From assembly GCF_963583255.1 (NCBI RefSeq), contig NC_084808.1, forward strand, positions 10,377,501 to 10,441,500: a stretch of DNA of 64,000 nucleotides, in the 5' to 3' direction. Shown here in pieces: positions 47,309 through 60,299 of this stretch. Position numbers and translations under genes: made by a program. The notes beneath the pieces are model-generated. The model did not search any database. It saw only the letters and a program-made list of their open reading frames with translations, and was not told the DNA's origin. This stretch comes from Pyrus communis (taxonomy: Eukaryota > Streptophyta > Magnoliopsida > Rosales > Rosaceae). Positions within the stretch are counted from its first letter, which is position 1; the number at the start of each line of letters is the position of its first letter.

Positions 47309-49544
47309 CATCTACAAGCACTTAGCCACCGGTTAGTGTCTTAATAAGATACCAATTGTTAGTCTAAGAGAGGTCAAAAGCATATAAGAAAGGAATAGAG
47401 TTCTCTCCGCTCCTATTCCTATCACCTTCCATCCCCACCTCTCACATTTTAAGATAGAAAAATAGTACTTGCATCACAAGGAATGCACATATCCCACTTC
47501 TTCTTGCTCATTTTCTACTTTTTACAAATGGCGTATATTTTTTGTTTAACTTTTATAATTAGAATCTTTTAATCTTCATTTGAAGACCATTATTGCAAGA
47601 AACTATTTGAATTGAAAATCGTTTATACATCCAAATATATAGAACAAATCGACGGTCCAAATACCATCTACTAAACCGTGAATGTTATTTTTTACATTTG
47701 GAAGACTAAACAATCTCTTATTTGAGTGAGTTTTTGTAGAGATATTCTTCAAAAGAAAATAAGAAATTGAACGATTTTGATTAAAATTTATATAGTAAAG
47801 ATACGTTACTCACAATGAGTCAGATATATGTATTTCCCGCGTGATGAGATGCAAGTATTATTCGAACAAAATAGTAATTAACTCTAAATATTAATTAAGA
47901 TCATCTGGAGGGGATATTTGGAGACGTATAATACATCTTTTGTTGACCAAAAGGCTCTTCCTCTCTCTTGCCCCTCGTCCTTCTTCTCTTTCTCACTCAT
48001 CAGTCTTCTTCTTCGATTCTCATCGTTCTTTTCCTTTCTCTTCAAATAACTCAACCTTAAACCGTGAACCCTCTATCAACCTGAAACCGTGAACCCTCTA
48101 CGGAACACCTTTTTCGCTCTCCATCACTAATCATTCTTTTGCTTCTTTCAGCATCATTCGTCGTTCTCACTCATTCTTCTTCTTCTTCATTATCTCTAAA
48201 TAGAGGCTCGACATTGCCCGCCCAGCGATGGATTTCGGATTCTAAATATCGGGTAGTCTTAATCAAGGTACGCTAAACACTAGTTGAATAACATACTGGG
48301 ACCTAATGCTTATGCGCCCAGCATCCGATTTAAGTAGATTTATTATATATCACATCAATAAGTTTGATAGTAAAAAATGAAAGTTCAAGTGACTATGAGT
48401 TTGTAATACTTTACGAAATATTTTTCAGAGGTTGTATGAATTTATAATGAATTTACAAAATAATTAAAGTGTCAACTTATGCTATAAAAAATATCCATTG
48501 AGTACTGCATTATCATTTTATTGATTAAAATGCTAGGTGACACAACCTGATTGGATAACAATTAAAAGAATATGGAGTTGGTCACATGGGAAATGGAAAG
48601 AGAAAGTCTTTCTTCTTCATTGGAACCAAGGTACAAGAGCAGCAGGCCATGGTGGTCTTTTCTGTATTCCTCTTCGTCTGAAATTAAAATTTTCTTCTTG
48701 GTTCAAATCTTTTGTTGCACAAAATCTGCATAGTCATGGTGGTATTCTCTCTTTTACCACCTTTCTAGATTGTTGGGTGGTCCTCAAAAGTCCTCACAAG
48801 TGCTTCTTCGGACTTCCTAGTGCTCGGGTCCGTATATGCACTTGCCCCTGCACTCGGCCATGCCATTTTCAGTTGGCCCTAGGGTGGCAACCTAGTGGAG
48901 ACCTCGTGTGAGCCCGTCGACTTCGCTCGTGTAGTTTGCTTCCCCATCATCGTCTTCTTCTCTAGTGTCGTGTGAATCCTCTGCTTCTCAGGCGTCATCG
49001 TACTAAAATATTAAATAACAAAGTGCATAAACAAAAAAAGTACAATTGGTCTTCAACAGGAAAAAAAATATAGTGGACCACCTTGTTTTATTAATGTGAG
49101 CATGCAATTGAGAAACACAATAGACATAAATGTAAGTCTTGGTTCATTTACTGAGCAAAATAAGTTGGGTTTTGCTCGCGTTGGTCTTCCGCGGACTCTG
49201 TTACTATCAGGGGATGGTTTGAATATCTACTGTAATAAAATTGAATTAAAAGAGGAAGCAAGATAACACGAACTCAAAATTAAATCATTTTCCCATGATT
49301 TTCAAGGCCTAGAGGTTGATGAATAAAAAACAAAAAGAGAGAGGAATGTTTCTCCTATGGGTCCAATGAGCCGAAGCCCAGGGCCATGAGACCTAGAACT
49401 AACTTAAGACCCCTAAACAACTAACGGCTGTTTCATAAACTGTTTCATTTTTTTAGTTTTCGGAATTTTTGTTTCACTTAAAAAAAATAAAAATAAAAAT
49501 TTAAAGCTGAAGACTCGTTACCTTGGTAACTAGTTCTAGTCACT
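47309..49544. other. Unassigned region
   Basis: No supported gene. The 124-codon plus frame at 48537-48911 begins MTQPDWITIKRIW and ends in a Cys/Pro-rich part, with no domain I recognise. CT-rich sequence at 47950-48200 looks like a plant 5' leader but has no gene attached. Confidence 0.25.
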
Positions 49545-49939
49545 GTTTTAAAAATCTCTGCTTAGTGCCGCCTAGGTGCTAGGTGATTTGGTCACCGTCC
49601 CAATTAATGCTTAAGTGTTTGAAAATGAAGAAATTGTGATTAGACTTACTGAGGCACTTGCCTAGTCTGGCTAAGCATCCACCAGGCCCGCCCAGACCCG
49701 TCTAGGCACCCCGTCTAAGTTGCTACTCACTTAGATAGAAAATAGATAACTTTCATTTTGCATTTTATTTTTTCCAATAAATTGTAAGAGACTTGTTGAA
49801 TACTTAAATGAACACACATTATATGTTTGTTTCCCATGTTTTCATTATGTTCCAAAAACTTATAATATATGTCATTCTATTTTATAGTTTATGATGAGAT
49901 TATATATATTTTAAGTATAAATAGACACTTATCTCCAAT
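49545..49939. mobile_element. Truncated copy of the CGCCTAG-ended element
   Basis: Closely follows the element at 17862-18368, from its left end (gttttaaaaatctctgc) through the conserved body (agataactttcattttgcat). It stops after gtataaatagacacttat, losing the right GC-rich end. Confidence 0.7.
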
Positions 49940-50201
49940 GACGAGCACCATTTGTTTTTTTCTCACTTTCTTTGCTTTTCATGGATCACAATATATTGTT
50001 GTCCAAACCTTTAGAAACAGTGCATGTATGTAGTGTATTTCCCTCGACCTTAAATTGTGGACTATAGTCACTAATAAGGATCACTGTAACCATTTAGATG
50101 AGCAAGATCAACAAAGTATTTTACCATTGTGAACACATGCTAGCACAACATTAATAGGAACTCATAGCTCACTGTAACCGTCTGGATATTCAAACATTCA
50201 C

Positions 50202-50354
50202 TATCAAAAATTACCATTTGTCCGACATACCCAATTTCGTGGGGCAAATGAACTTACACGACGGAAAAAAAAATTGATCAATTAAAAGCGATCAACATTT
50301 GAAGTTTTTTCGAAGGCTTTAGGCGACAAAAACAATTTCAATGGACAAAGTAAC
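50202..50354 (+). mobile_element. Possible CACTA-element terminus, cut by LTR insertion
   Basis: Begins CACTATCAAAAATTACCATT, similar to the CACTACAAGAAA-type ends of plant CACTA transposons, then continues with short repeated gacga/gcgac motifs. The opposite terminus was not found; the sequence stops where the inferred LTR begins. Confidence 0.25.
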
Positions 50355-51353
50355 TGTTAAGTTGATATTTTACGTATATTTTTTAACTCTTTACTCATTA
50401 TTTAACAACTGGACTGCTGCTACGTGAGATTTGTGCTGGAATTTGGGCCTTATCAAGTTAGTCCAATTTGTGTTTATCAGTTGGCCCATTATAACTAAAA
50501 AGTGGCGGCTGGACTTTTCTTACAAGGAAAAGGGTTTTAATTCATTATTGGATGTAGACAAAGAAAGAAAAGAGGAAGCATATACAATTTAAGTTGCTGC
50601 ATAATTTAAGCATATTTTTCATCTTGGGTAATTGTTATTGTGCGTTATTGTTATTAAATAGATGGGCATTATTTGTGTTAAAAACTAAATTGTGACTGAT
50701 AAGTTGAGTTTAGGGGATTGTTTCTCATAACAATTACCATGAATTACATAGTTGAGTAGATATATTAGTTATGATTTGTGCAATTTCGTATAATTATCTA
50801 TTAAGCATAAAGGGTTTCGATTATCTATATATGTGGCTAGATATAACATGGGTTGATAGTTAGAAACACATTTAGTATATTCTGACAGGAAGTATTGATG
50901 AATCAAGGGATAATTGCTAGCAACATGGGAATAATTTGATGTTAATATGAAGAATGGAGTTAGATGGGATTGAGAACGAGTAACCTGAAATCCTAGTGTT
51001 TCCATGTATTAACCTTTCATAATTCATTCACTTTGTTTCGTGTTTGATCAATCGTTATTTTCAAGCATTTCGTTTGTTTTGCATATTCAAATTTTTCAAC
51101 GAAGGTCTTGTTTTATTTAATTTTAGTTTAAAGTTAATCGCAAAAGTAAGATTAGGTTAGTTTGATCATTGTTAGAACGACATTCGAATTATCATTATAT
51201 TACTGAGCCATATACTCACTTGCAATTATTATCTAACTATATAAAGGCGGGTGTAGATCTATGAATAGGAGATGTTGTGCAAGTAAGCTAAGTCAGTCTG
51301 GATCTAAACAAAGTAGCTTTCTAACTTAGTGCTTGTGCTAACTCATTATCACA
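50355..51353 (+). mobile_element. 5' LTR of the Ty3/gypsy element
   Basis: Inferred from the primer-binding site TGGGCGCCGCTGTCTTGGA (51362-51380) just downstream, which resembles the tRNA-Asp-type site of plant non-chromovirus Ty3/gypsy elements. A TATATAAAGG promoter motif lies at about 51238, roughly 115 bp before the LTR end (..ATTATCACA). The start TGTTAAGTTGATA at 50355 is the best TG candidate; its exact position is uncertain because no second LTR lies in the window. Confidence 0.55.
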
Positions 51354-51639
51354 AGAAGTTTTGGGCGCCGCTGTCTTGGATCGAGTTTATTTAATTTAGT
51401 TTTGTGATATTTTTATTTATTTTCATTTATTTATTTGTTTACTTTTTTAGGATCATTCTCACTCTTTTTCATTTTTTTTTTCTTGAAGGTGAATGCTTGG
51501 TATGCGTTTACGCCCCAAACTCCGGGTTGGTGGAAGAAAAAAAAAACCCCGCGCTTGGTGCGAGAGCAAAATAAAAATAAATACGGAAAACAAATTTCTC
51601 TTACAAAAATAGCTCCAAAATCCTAACAGGGTGTACAAA

Positions 51640-52397
51640 ATAGTAAAACTCTTAAATCTCTTGTCTAATACAATCTCAGCTCATCAATCACCTGTCTTGC
51701 CAAATGACTCATTTGTAAAATAAAAGGTGAGGGGTGAGCAACAACTACCATCCCTCAATGAGTAGAATATATAATATGTTAGTCAAGCAATGTCGTTTTA
51801 CACACTCTAGAAAATACAATAATAATATCAAAGCTTTAGCCACGTAGTGCCCTATCATATCATCCATTTATGTGTTCATTATATCTTTCATAAATTGTAA
51901 CTCACCACGTGACCCTTAATGGTCAGTCTACCCTAATGTCACCGTGTGCAGTTTACATTTATCCCTCGGATTAATGCACACCCTTAAACCCTAGCTCTCC
52001 CTGTTTCTCTTATGTATAAAATCTACGTAAACTGCATGCACTGCCTTCTTACATATTTGATGATTACCTATTTTCCCGCACAAGAGGTGTCGACATAAGG
52101 TAATAAAAGGCTTTAAAACATTACACCTCTTGCTTAACTCTACCACCTTATGCTAAATCAAGCTTAGTCATTAAGTGAGTTGTCCAAATGCATGAAAGTG
52201 TAACCACCAACTGACAAGTAGCTTCGTAGACTTTCCACCTCTAGCTTTAGTGAAGTCAACTTATGCTAAGCTATAAATCTTAGTCATCCAATAGTAAGCA
52301 TGAATCAAATGCATGCTACATGCATAACATCCAAGATGGTTAAAATATACTAAGCTTTTATAGTTTATTCTAATCTCTAAATAAAATATAAAAATAT
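51640..52397. other. Leader of the Ty3/gypsy element, possibly with an inserted inverted LTR
   Basis: Between the primer-binding site and gag lies about 1 kb without coding. Read on the minus strand, 51640-52409 starts TGTGAGATCCCATATTTTTA and ends ..TTTTGTACA, with a ttttatacataag TATA-like motif, similar to a chromovirus LTR. However, the TGTGAGATCCC overlaps the gag start and no target-site duplication was seen. Confidence 0.25.
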
Positions 52398-53893
52398 GGG
52401 ATCTCACAGTTCATCGGATTGTGTACTACTTGAGTTTGAACCGAAAATTGAGAAAATACTTTGTGAAATCCGCAAGGAACAAAAGGAAAATAGTGAGACA
52501 GAAAACTGATAAGAGAACAAGTGAGACAGAAAACCGATAAGAGAAAAAGATGATGTTAGTTCATAATGAAACAATAGGTGACCTTGATATCCAACCATTC
52601 CAAAATCACCATCAAGCATTGTTCTCTTTGCTGTCGCCTGAAATTACGAGTTGAAGAATATTCGTTTTGATATGATGCATTCTTTTCGTGGAATGAGTAC
52701 TGAAGACCCATTGGCTTATATTAGAGATATCTTCAAAATGGTGTCCAACATGGCATTGACAGAAGGAGTCACTGAAGAACTTCTTGATGAAGGTCTTTCG
52801 ATACACTGTGAAAGACAAAGCGAAGACATGATTGAATTCCTTGAGGCTTGGAACCTTGATGAGTTAAAATGACATTTAGACTAAATTCTTGTAGAAAGTC
52901 TTTTTGACTCAGAAGACCTATACATTGAGTGATAATATCATGCAATTCACTCAATAGGTAGATGAGACATTTTTTGAGGCATGGGAGGGATTAAATAATA
53001 TGAAAATTCAGTGTCCGCACCATAGTTTGCATACTCTTGTTCTCATCCAAATATTTTATAAAGGATTAACAATTTCAAGCAAAGCTATAGTGAACAACTA
53101 TGCAGGGGGATAAATTAAGAATAAGACGTCAGCTGAATGTCAAGCATTTTTTTTATACTCTAGCACTTAAAATGTAACATCTTGAAGCAAGAGGAAAGCA
53201 TGTTGGAATTTTTTTAGATTAACGATTCAAATGCTAATGTTTTTACTTCAAAGGCTCAAGTCGATACGATTGCTAGTAAACTTGAAACTTTTCTTTATAT
53301 GAACAGGAGAGCACCAGTTCAAGAGATTTGTTCCATATGTGCCATTCCTAGTCATGCCACAGTTGTTTGTCCGTATGGAGTTGATTTTCTGGAATTTGTT
53401 CAAGAGCAAGCGAACATGGTGAATGCACACAGACAGTCAGGTAATGATCTAGAATGCACATAGACGTTCGAGTAATGATCCATACTCTGATACTTATAAC
53501 CAAAGATGGAGAAATCACTCTAATATCTCATGAAACAACAATCAGAATGTGCAAAAGCCAACACTGGATTTACAACCTCAAGAGAAGAAGAATAATTTGG
53601 AAGATATCATGCTCAACTTGCCGGTGACGTGAACATTCTTTCATTCCATACAAATTAGTTTATGAGTAAAATTGAGACAACTCTTCAGAACCAGGCTACT
53701 TTGATAAAAAAATTTGGAGGTTCAAATGGGCTAGCTAGCTTATACATTGACTGTTAGGGAAAAATGTTATTTTCCAAGCCAAATTGTAGTTAATCTAAGA
53801 AGCCAAGAGCAAGCAAAAGCAATAACTTTTTTGAAAGGAAAACATGTGAAGGCTGGAGCAAATTTGGTACCAAATTTTGAGGAGGAAGAGGTC
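52398..53893 (+). pseudogene. Ty3/gypsy gag, first part
   Basis: The frame opens with MGSHSSSDCVLLEFEPKIEK (52398), then a stop. Recognisable gag blocks follow: EDPLAYIRDIFKMVSNMA (about 52696), FFEAWEGLNNMKIQCPHH (about 52970-53030), QIFYKGLTISSKAIVNNYAGG (about 53050-53110), and a late RRAPVQEICSICAIPSHATV zinc-knuckle-like stretch (about 53305-53365) with YNQRWRNHSN. Multiple stops and frameshifts make it non-functional. It is interrupted at 53893 by the hAT-like element and resumes at 55990. Confidence 0.8.
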
Positions 53894-53955
53894 CAAGGCC
53901 GACCCTGAGAGTAGCTAAAGTAGGCGCCCGCATAAGGCCCCCACTTTGGAGGGGC

Positions 53956-53959
<4 letters not shown>

Positions 53960-54010
<51 letters not shown>
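53960..54010. repeat. (TA)n microsatellite
   Basis: About 25 TA units inside the hAT-like element. Confidence 0.95.
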
Positions 54011-54011
<1 letters not shown>

Positions 54012-54289
54012 TCCCTCTTTATCAACCAAAAGAGGGTGAAAAGACAAATTAGTCTTCTATCACACAAAAAAATGATGGGCAATAACGTAATTAAATTTTA
54101 CTGTTCTTTTTTTTTGAAGCCTCACTTATAGGTGATGTTAAAATACCTCTAATATTAAAAAATAAAAAATAAAATAAAAAAATAAAAAAAACCAAAAACA
54201 AAAACCTCCCACTCCCCCCACGTTCTCTCTCCCTCTCTCTCCCCTTCTCATTTTTCTAAAAAAATGTGTTCATACACACAAAGTGTGTA

Positions 54290-54947
54290 TGTCACAACCT
54301 GGCCCGAGCCCCCACCACATCCTGAGCTCGACTCCATCGTAGCATGATATTGTCCACTTTAGGCCCCGACCACGCCTTCACGGTTTTGTTTCTGGGAACT
54401 CACATGAGAACGTCCCAGTGGGTCACCCATCTTGGGAATACTCTCGCGCGAACTCACTTAACTTTAGAGTTCCAACGAAACCCGAAGCTAGTGAGCTCTC
54501 AAAAAGCCTCATGTTAGGTAGAGATGGGAATATACATATAAGGCATATAGGATCCACTCCCATGAGCGATTTGGGATGTTATAATCCACCCCCTTTAGGG
54601 GCTCGACGTCCTCGTCGGCACACTTTCGGCCAAGGATTGGCTCTGATACCAAATTGTCACATCTCAGTTCGGGCCCCCACCATATCCCAAGCTCGACTCC
54701 ACTATAGTACGATATTATCCGCTTTGGGCCCGACCACGCCCTTACAGTTTTGTTTTTGGGAACTCACACGAGAACTTCCTAGTGGGTCACCCATCCTAGG
54801 AATGCTCTTGCGTGAACTTGCTTAACTTCGAAGTTCCTACATAACCCGAAGCCAGTGAGCTCCCAAAAGGCCTCGTGCTAGGTAGAGATAGAAATATACA
54901 TATAAGGCATAGATGATCCACTCCCCTGGGCGATGTGGGATGTTATA
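54290..54947 (-). mobile_element. Cassandra TRIM, minus orientation
   Basis: LTRs at 54655-54947 (5' in element orientation) and 54290-54583, each starting TGTAACATCC-like and ending TGTGACA-like on the minus strand. The 71-bp internal part has the primer-binding site TGGTATCAGAGCC (complement of 54639-54651). The target-site duplication is GTGTA at 54285-54289 and 54948-54952. The 5S-derived block is present in both LTRs, and both carry the GC-rich segment that is variably missing in the copies at 6630 and 12083. Confidence 0.92.
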
Positions 54948-55779
54948 GTGTAGGTAAATGCTAGTATATATAAAGTAGAACCTTGATTGTCAACCAAAAT
55001 CCCATAAAATTATAATTCTATCCCTCTAATCAAACTTGAATAGAAATAAAAAATATTGGCAGTAATGTAAATTCACACATGCCAAATTTTCCTTCTTTTT
55101 AAGCCTCCCCAACATGTGACTAATATATCTCTAATATTAAAAAAAAAAAAAAAAAAAAAAATCTCTCTCTCCTCTCTCCCTACTCTCTTGTTCACTCTCA
55201 CTCTCCTCCTCTCTCCTTCCATTTTAAAAACAAAAATAAGAAGTGTTCACACACACTTTGTGTGTGGGCATATGCTAGTTTAAATATTTGTCATTAGATG
55301 CAATCCCTGTAATCCAACCGTCAAATTTTGTAAAATATGAAAAAATTAAATCATATGCAATAATATAATTTTTCACAACAAAAATTTTACTTTTTTCTTT
55401 TCTTTTCACGCACATGAAATAAAGGCTCCACGTGCACAAAAATTACTATCCTCTTCACTCTAATATTTTCTCCAACCGTCCCATGCAGTCCCTGTAATTC
55501 AACTGTTCATTCATTTACTGACTCAATAAGTAACATTGTAACAATAAACAATAAAAAAATAAAAAAAATATTGAAATTTGGTGTCCTACGTAGGGAGTTT
55601 AGCGACTTCTTTTTCAGTCAAATTGGTCTGACTTGCTGGCGACTGGCAGGCGAGCCGTGTAAGCACACGAAATGTATAATATGTAAACTTAATTGTTGGC
55701 GACTGCATTATATAAACTTAATTAGTACATTTGCGTAAAAATACATAACCTGTAATATTTAAATAATGTTTGCATATCC

Positions 55780-55811
<32 letters not shown>

Positions 55812-55989
55812 AATATTAATGACATTTGATGTAAAAATAGACTTTTCTCATGTATATAGGCGGAAATTTTTTTTTTTCTTATTTTTTTTTTTTATACATA
55901 TCAATGTACAAAGAGTCAAGAGTCAAATAACTCTATGACACCACATCAAAAACTCGTCAAGGGCCCCCAAATTCTTAGGGTTGGCCCTG

Positions 55990-56460
55990 AAGAGGTTGAA
56001 GAAACTGCATAAGAACAACAACCATTGTCAATTGTCCTACATCCATCAGCCACCACGTGAACCACTACAAAAGCTTTTCCAAAATCTGCCATTGATGTTG
56101 CTACCTAAGGCATATGTGCCCTTTATTTCTCTTCCACAACAGTTCAAGAAGAATAAGTTAGAGAAGAAATATATCAAACTCTCAAAGATGTTTAAGAAAT
56201 TAGAGATTAATATTCTGCTTGCCGATGCTCTAGAGCAGATGTCAAACTATGCCAAATTCATGAAGGACATCATCTGACATCATCTCAAAGAAAATAAAAT
56301 TTGGCGATCATAAGAAGATTTAGTTGATAGAAGATTGCATTGCAATCCTTCAAAGACAGCTTCCGCTCAAGCAAAAAGATAGACGGAGTTTCAAAATTCC
56401 ATGCATTAGTGGCACAAATTTATTTGAAAAAGCTTCACATGATTTGGGTTCTAGCATTAA
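55990..56460 (+). pseudogene. Ty3/gypsy gag-protease junction, middle part
   Basis: Continues the gag-pol of 52398-53893. Motifs LPQQFKKNKLEKKYIKLSKM, ADALEQMSNYAKFMKDII, then CIAILQRQLPLKQKDRRSFK and IPCISGT, lead to HDLGSSIN, the retroviral-type protease active-site block (the family normally has DLGASIN). The sequence breaks exactly after this block at 56460 and continues at 62066. Confidence 0.85.
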
Positions 56461-58084
56461 CAAGAAACTTAGCCCGCGCGATGCTGCGGGTCTAAAACAA
56501 TGTTAAACATATAAAATATATTAAAATATATTTACTTCTATATCAAAACATATTTACATCTTTATGATACATGTTTGTACAATATTTTACAACACTCTAA
56601 GGCTCATGTATTTAGTTCTAGTGATTCATACTTCCTCAGCAAATCAACCATTTGTTCTTTACCAATGTCCAAGGCCTGTTACGGAGAAGGCAAAATGGAG
56701 TTATATATGTCAATGGGGCTACCAACACGTAACATCAATTTAGTTACGATAGTATATTAAATTTAAAAGCTAGAAATTAGAATATAGCTAAATCATGTAG
56801 AAAGTCGTAACAATAATAATAATAATTTAGACGACACACATGAAACTGGAGTGGCTTTAATGCATTTATATCGAATTCAAAATAGAAGAAAATTCAATTA
56901 GGCTGGAATGGAAAATTTTAAGCTTCTAACATAATAAATTCGCCGGCACATATTGCTCATTTGATATGTGGTATGATAAAACTCTAAAACTTATCGAAGT
57001 TTACACAATCATACTTGGCACTCGTCAGTTTTCACCTTTACAAATGCAGAGCAGCACTACATTCCAAAGTTAATTTCAATAGGAAATACTACTCTCCAAT
57101 GATTTTTCCAATCAAAGGAAAAGAAGTCTCCAATGATTAGGTGATGTGACTCAATCGACAAAGTCAAGCAGAGATTGCCACCTAACTATTCCAAAGCTAA
57201 AATTTCAAGTGGAAATCTATATAATGATTTGATGAGATGACTCAAATGTGAGAACCAAGCAGAGAGCACCGAAAAATAAACCTCAGTAATCGAGCAACAA
57301 AATCACAAACCAAGGGATGCAGCTATTAGGATGTACTCGTTTATCTTTTAAGAATATGTAACCTACTACCTAAAGCCTATAATGTTACATCACCAACAGT
57401 CATAGATAAGAACCAAAATCAGCACCATAATCCAAAACACATGATTTTATCAAGCAAAGAGAGGGAAACATTTTCACCATAACAAAATCAAAGGCCAACA
57501 ACCAATCAAAATAACACCACACAAACACCAAAAGTTGCACAAATTCCACACAAAAATGTAAACTTGTACGGAAATTACTACGACTTGAACAAAATTCAAG
57601 CTACCCATCAACAACTAACAGAACTACCAATATTTCCAACAACGAAAAAACAAAAACAAAAAAAACAAAAAAAATTTAGTAATGGATTAAAACTAACATG
57701 TAATATAGAACTTCTGTGCTTTACTTTCTTATTGGTCCAAGGCTCGAGAAAAGTATTTCATGAGCTGCCAAAAAAAAAGTCAAGAAAATGAATATAGTTG
57801 TTCTATATCATCCTATTGAAACCATTAAAATAGTTTTTACATTATGTGAAGCAAATTATATGAAAGTAAAATTCAATTGAAATGTCAATTAACGGATGAT
57901 CTAAATTGTTCATATATTAAATCATCATATAAGCAGAGGACCTTTTTACCACAACTTGATCCACACTGTTAGCAACTGAAACAGTTTGATTCTTTATAAA
58001 CAAAAGGAAAAGGAAAAGAGAAAAACAATCAGCATTTGAAATCAAACGATCAGATTGAGATACAAAAACTTAATACGTGCTTAC

Positions 58085-59902
58085 CCCCTCCTCTTGACTT
58101 TCAACTCCCCCTGCATATTTTAAAAAAAAAATACAGATTAAATTAAATAAAAACAATTCAATAAAACTAATCACAAATTTCATTTGAGTAATCATCAAAA
58201 TCGAGAGTGTATATAGGTGAATTATGGACAATTTACTATGGCTCAGTCAAGTAAGGACCAATTGTAAAAAGTAACATGAAGTCAAAGTGTAATGAAAAAA
58301 AAGAAAAGAAGAGGAAATAAAGATGGTAATATTATCACAAAAACAGCAGCAAGAGACCTTAATTAATTAAGGTGGCTTATTTTAGTGAGCAAAGAATAGC
58401 TAACAATTAACAAAGCATGGATTTATTTGAGAAAAAAACACAGGATGAAATAACATTCTCTTTTCAAAAGAATATAAAAATACTACCAGGGATTCAAAAA
58501 TATTAGTTAACGCAAACAAATAGCAACAAAAGCCATTAGACATAAGGTAAAGTTCCAAAAACTTGATCCAAGAAAAAGAATCATTTACCTCTACGGCTCT
58601 AACCATGTGACGGGGAACTTCCTCTTTCCCATTTAAATGGTGGATTGAATACCAAACATGCTTCTTTCCAAAGAGAAGCCTGATGAAGATGAAAAAAAAT
58701 ATAATTCAGATTACATCAAAAGAAGTAATAAGGTGGATAAGAATGGCAAAGCATGAAAATTGAACACCATGAATTACTGACACGATTAAATTTTCTATCT
58801 TCAACTCTGTGACTAATTTGATATAGCACAACAATTAACCATTTGAAAGAATTGTGTAAAACATTATTGATTTTCTGAATTTAGTAGACATACAATATCT
58901 CTTTGCTTCAGTAGTTGAAAAGAGAAATGGAGAAAGCGTGAATGTGTATATAAAAAGTTGAACCTTATGGGAGACGAAGAAATAACTTTACGGCTAGCAA
59001 ACTATTAGAAATCCTATTTTCAAACTCACTTACAATATCAACAATGCCAGCATTTGCCTACTCTCTCCCTTTGCGTTAGGATGTATAAGTTTGTCTTAAA
59101 TAAAACCCTGTAAGAAAGGGAAGGTCGAAGAAAGTTTAGGGAAGTTAAAATGAAAGCTACAATATGCACAAAACGTAACTATTAGTAATAATAACCAATG
59201 TAATCAAACATAAATAAAATGGTATGCTACAATTTTATCCTTTTTCATACAATTCTGAGGTTTGAGTCTTATGAAATGGCAAGTTTGATACAAATTACTA
59301 ATGAGGGAATGGATAGTTTTATTCTCTTTCATAAAAGTCACATTCAAAACTAAAATTCAATGCCAAAAACCAATACCACCATGATTCAAAGAACCTCAAT
59401 CTACTATCTTTAACAATTGAAACTATATTGCTTGATGTTAAATCTTTAGTCTTAATTTGAAGACTGAAAATAAAATACTTTGAAGCTACATTGATTAGTA
59501 TTAAGCTTAGCCTCAAATATTCTAATGGCTCCTTTTTATAAAGAGATTATCATCAAAGCATTGCTGCTCAACACCCAAATCATCAAATGTGAGACAAAAC
59601 AAATTCTAATGTTTAAAAGGAATTCCACAAAATAAATAATGCCTTTATCAAATCTTTAATTCATTATAGCAAAACCCAAAAATCTAGAAGTTTTAATAAC
59701 CTTACATGACCACTCATGAGCAAGGTCAAGGCAGCAAAATCCAACAAACCCAAAATATTCAAATAAATCCCACACAAAAAAATCCATTTGAAAAAACCTA
59801 CAAACAAAATAATTCACTACTTTTTCATACGAATTTGAATGGAGCTATAGAACATACCAATTTGAAGCGAGAAACCTCGGTGAAAATAGTCGAGGAAGCC
59901 AT
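58085..59902 (-). pseudogene. Second exon-like set in the candidate Helitron (unrecognised)
   Basis: Minus-strand blocks: 59858-59902 encodes MASSTIFTEVSRFKL and ends at a gtatgt donor. 58589-58679 (91 nt, AG before, gtaaat after) encodes LLFGKKHVWYSIHHLNGKEE then VPRHMVRAVE in one phase. 58085-58110 is a 26-nt block between AG and gtaagc that continues as GELKVKRRG. The phase between the first two blocks does not match, so either an exon is missing or the frame is broken. It could be a second captured gene or the continuation of the fragment at 60300-61677. Confidence 0.3.
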
Positions 59903-60299
59903 GTCGATCTCAAGAAGCAGAGAAAATTAGGGATTTTTTCCTAGCTCCAAATCATCCTTGGACGCCGTTACTCTTTTCAAACAAAAAACAACCAAATTGG
60001 GGATTTTTTCAGTAAAGAAAAAAGAGAAAATTAAAAGAATGATCCTTTAATGTACACATGCATTAAAGATGTATTGCTCCGATAAAGATAATGAAGAAGA
60101 TTGATCCTTTAATGTTAAGCTTACTGCTTGTCGAAGATCTCCTTAAGAATTCTTCCACCAACTTTAACCATATAAGAAAATATGGTTGGACAGAGTTTCA
60201 TAAGAAAAATAAGTCAGGAAAGTGAATTTGTAAGGAGCTCAAAGGCATTCGATTTGGTCATTTACATATAGCAATAGCAAAAAATACAAAAAACTATAC

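Larger units (their letters stand above)
53894..55989. mobile_element. hAT-like element inserted in gag, hosting a Cassandra
   Basis: Terminal inverted repeats CAAGGCCGACCCTGAG (left) and CAGGGCCAACCCTAAG (right end on the other strand). The target-site duplication is 8 bp, AAGAGGTC at 53886-53893 and AAGAGGTT at 55990-55997, with one mismatch. Removing it rejoins gag sequence. Inside are a (TA)n tract at 53960-54010, two diverged direct copies of an approximately 300-bp block (about 54010-54289 and 54955-55270, each with a caaccaaaa start and a CT-rich end), the Cassandra element, and long A and T runs. No transposase frame. Confidence 0.75.

Noticed and set aside
48537..48911. 124-codon plus frame as a gene
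   Set aside because: No recognisable domain, no convincing promoter or exon context, and an unusual Cys/Pro end; a chance frame is as likely.
51640..52409. Solo LTR in reverse orientation in the gypsy leader
   Set aside because: LTR-like ends are visible but there is no target-site duplication, and the TGTGAGATCCC end coincides with the gag start codon region. I kept it only as a low-confidence note.
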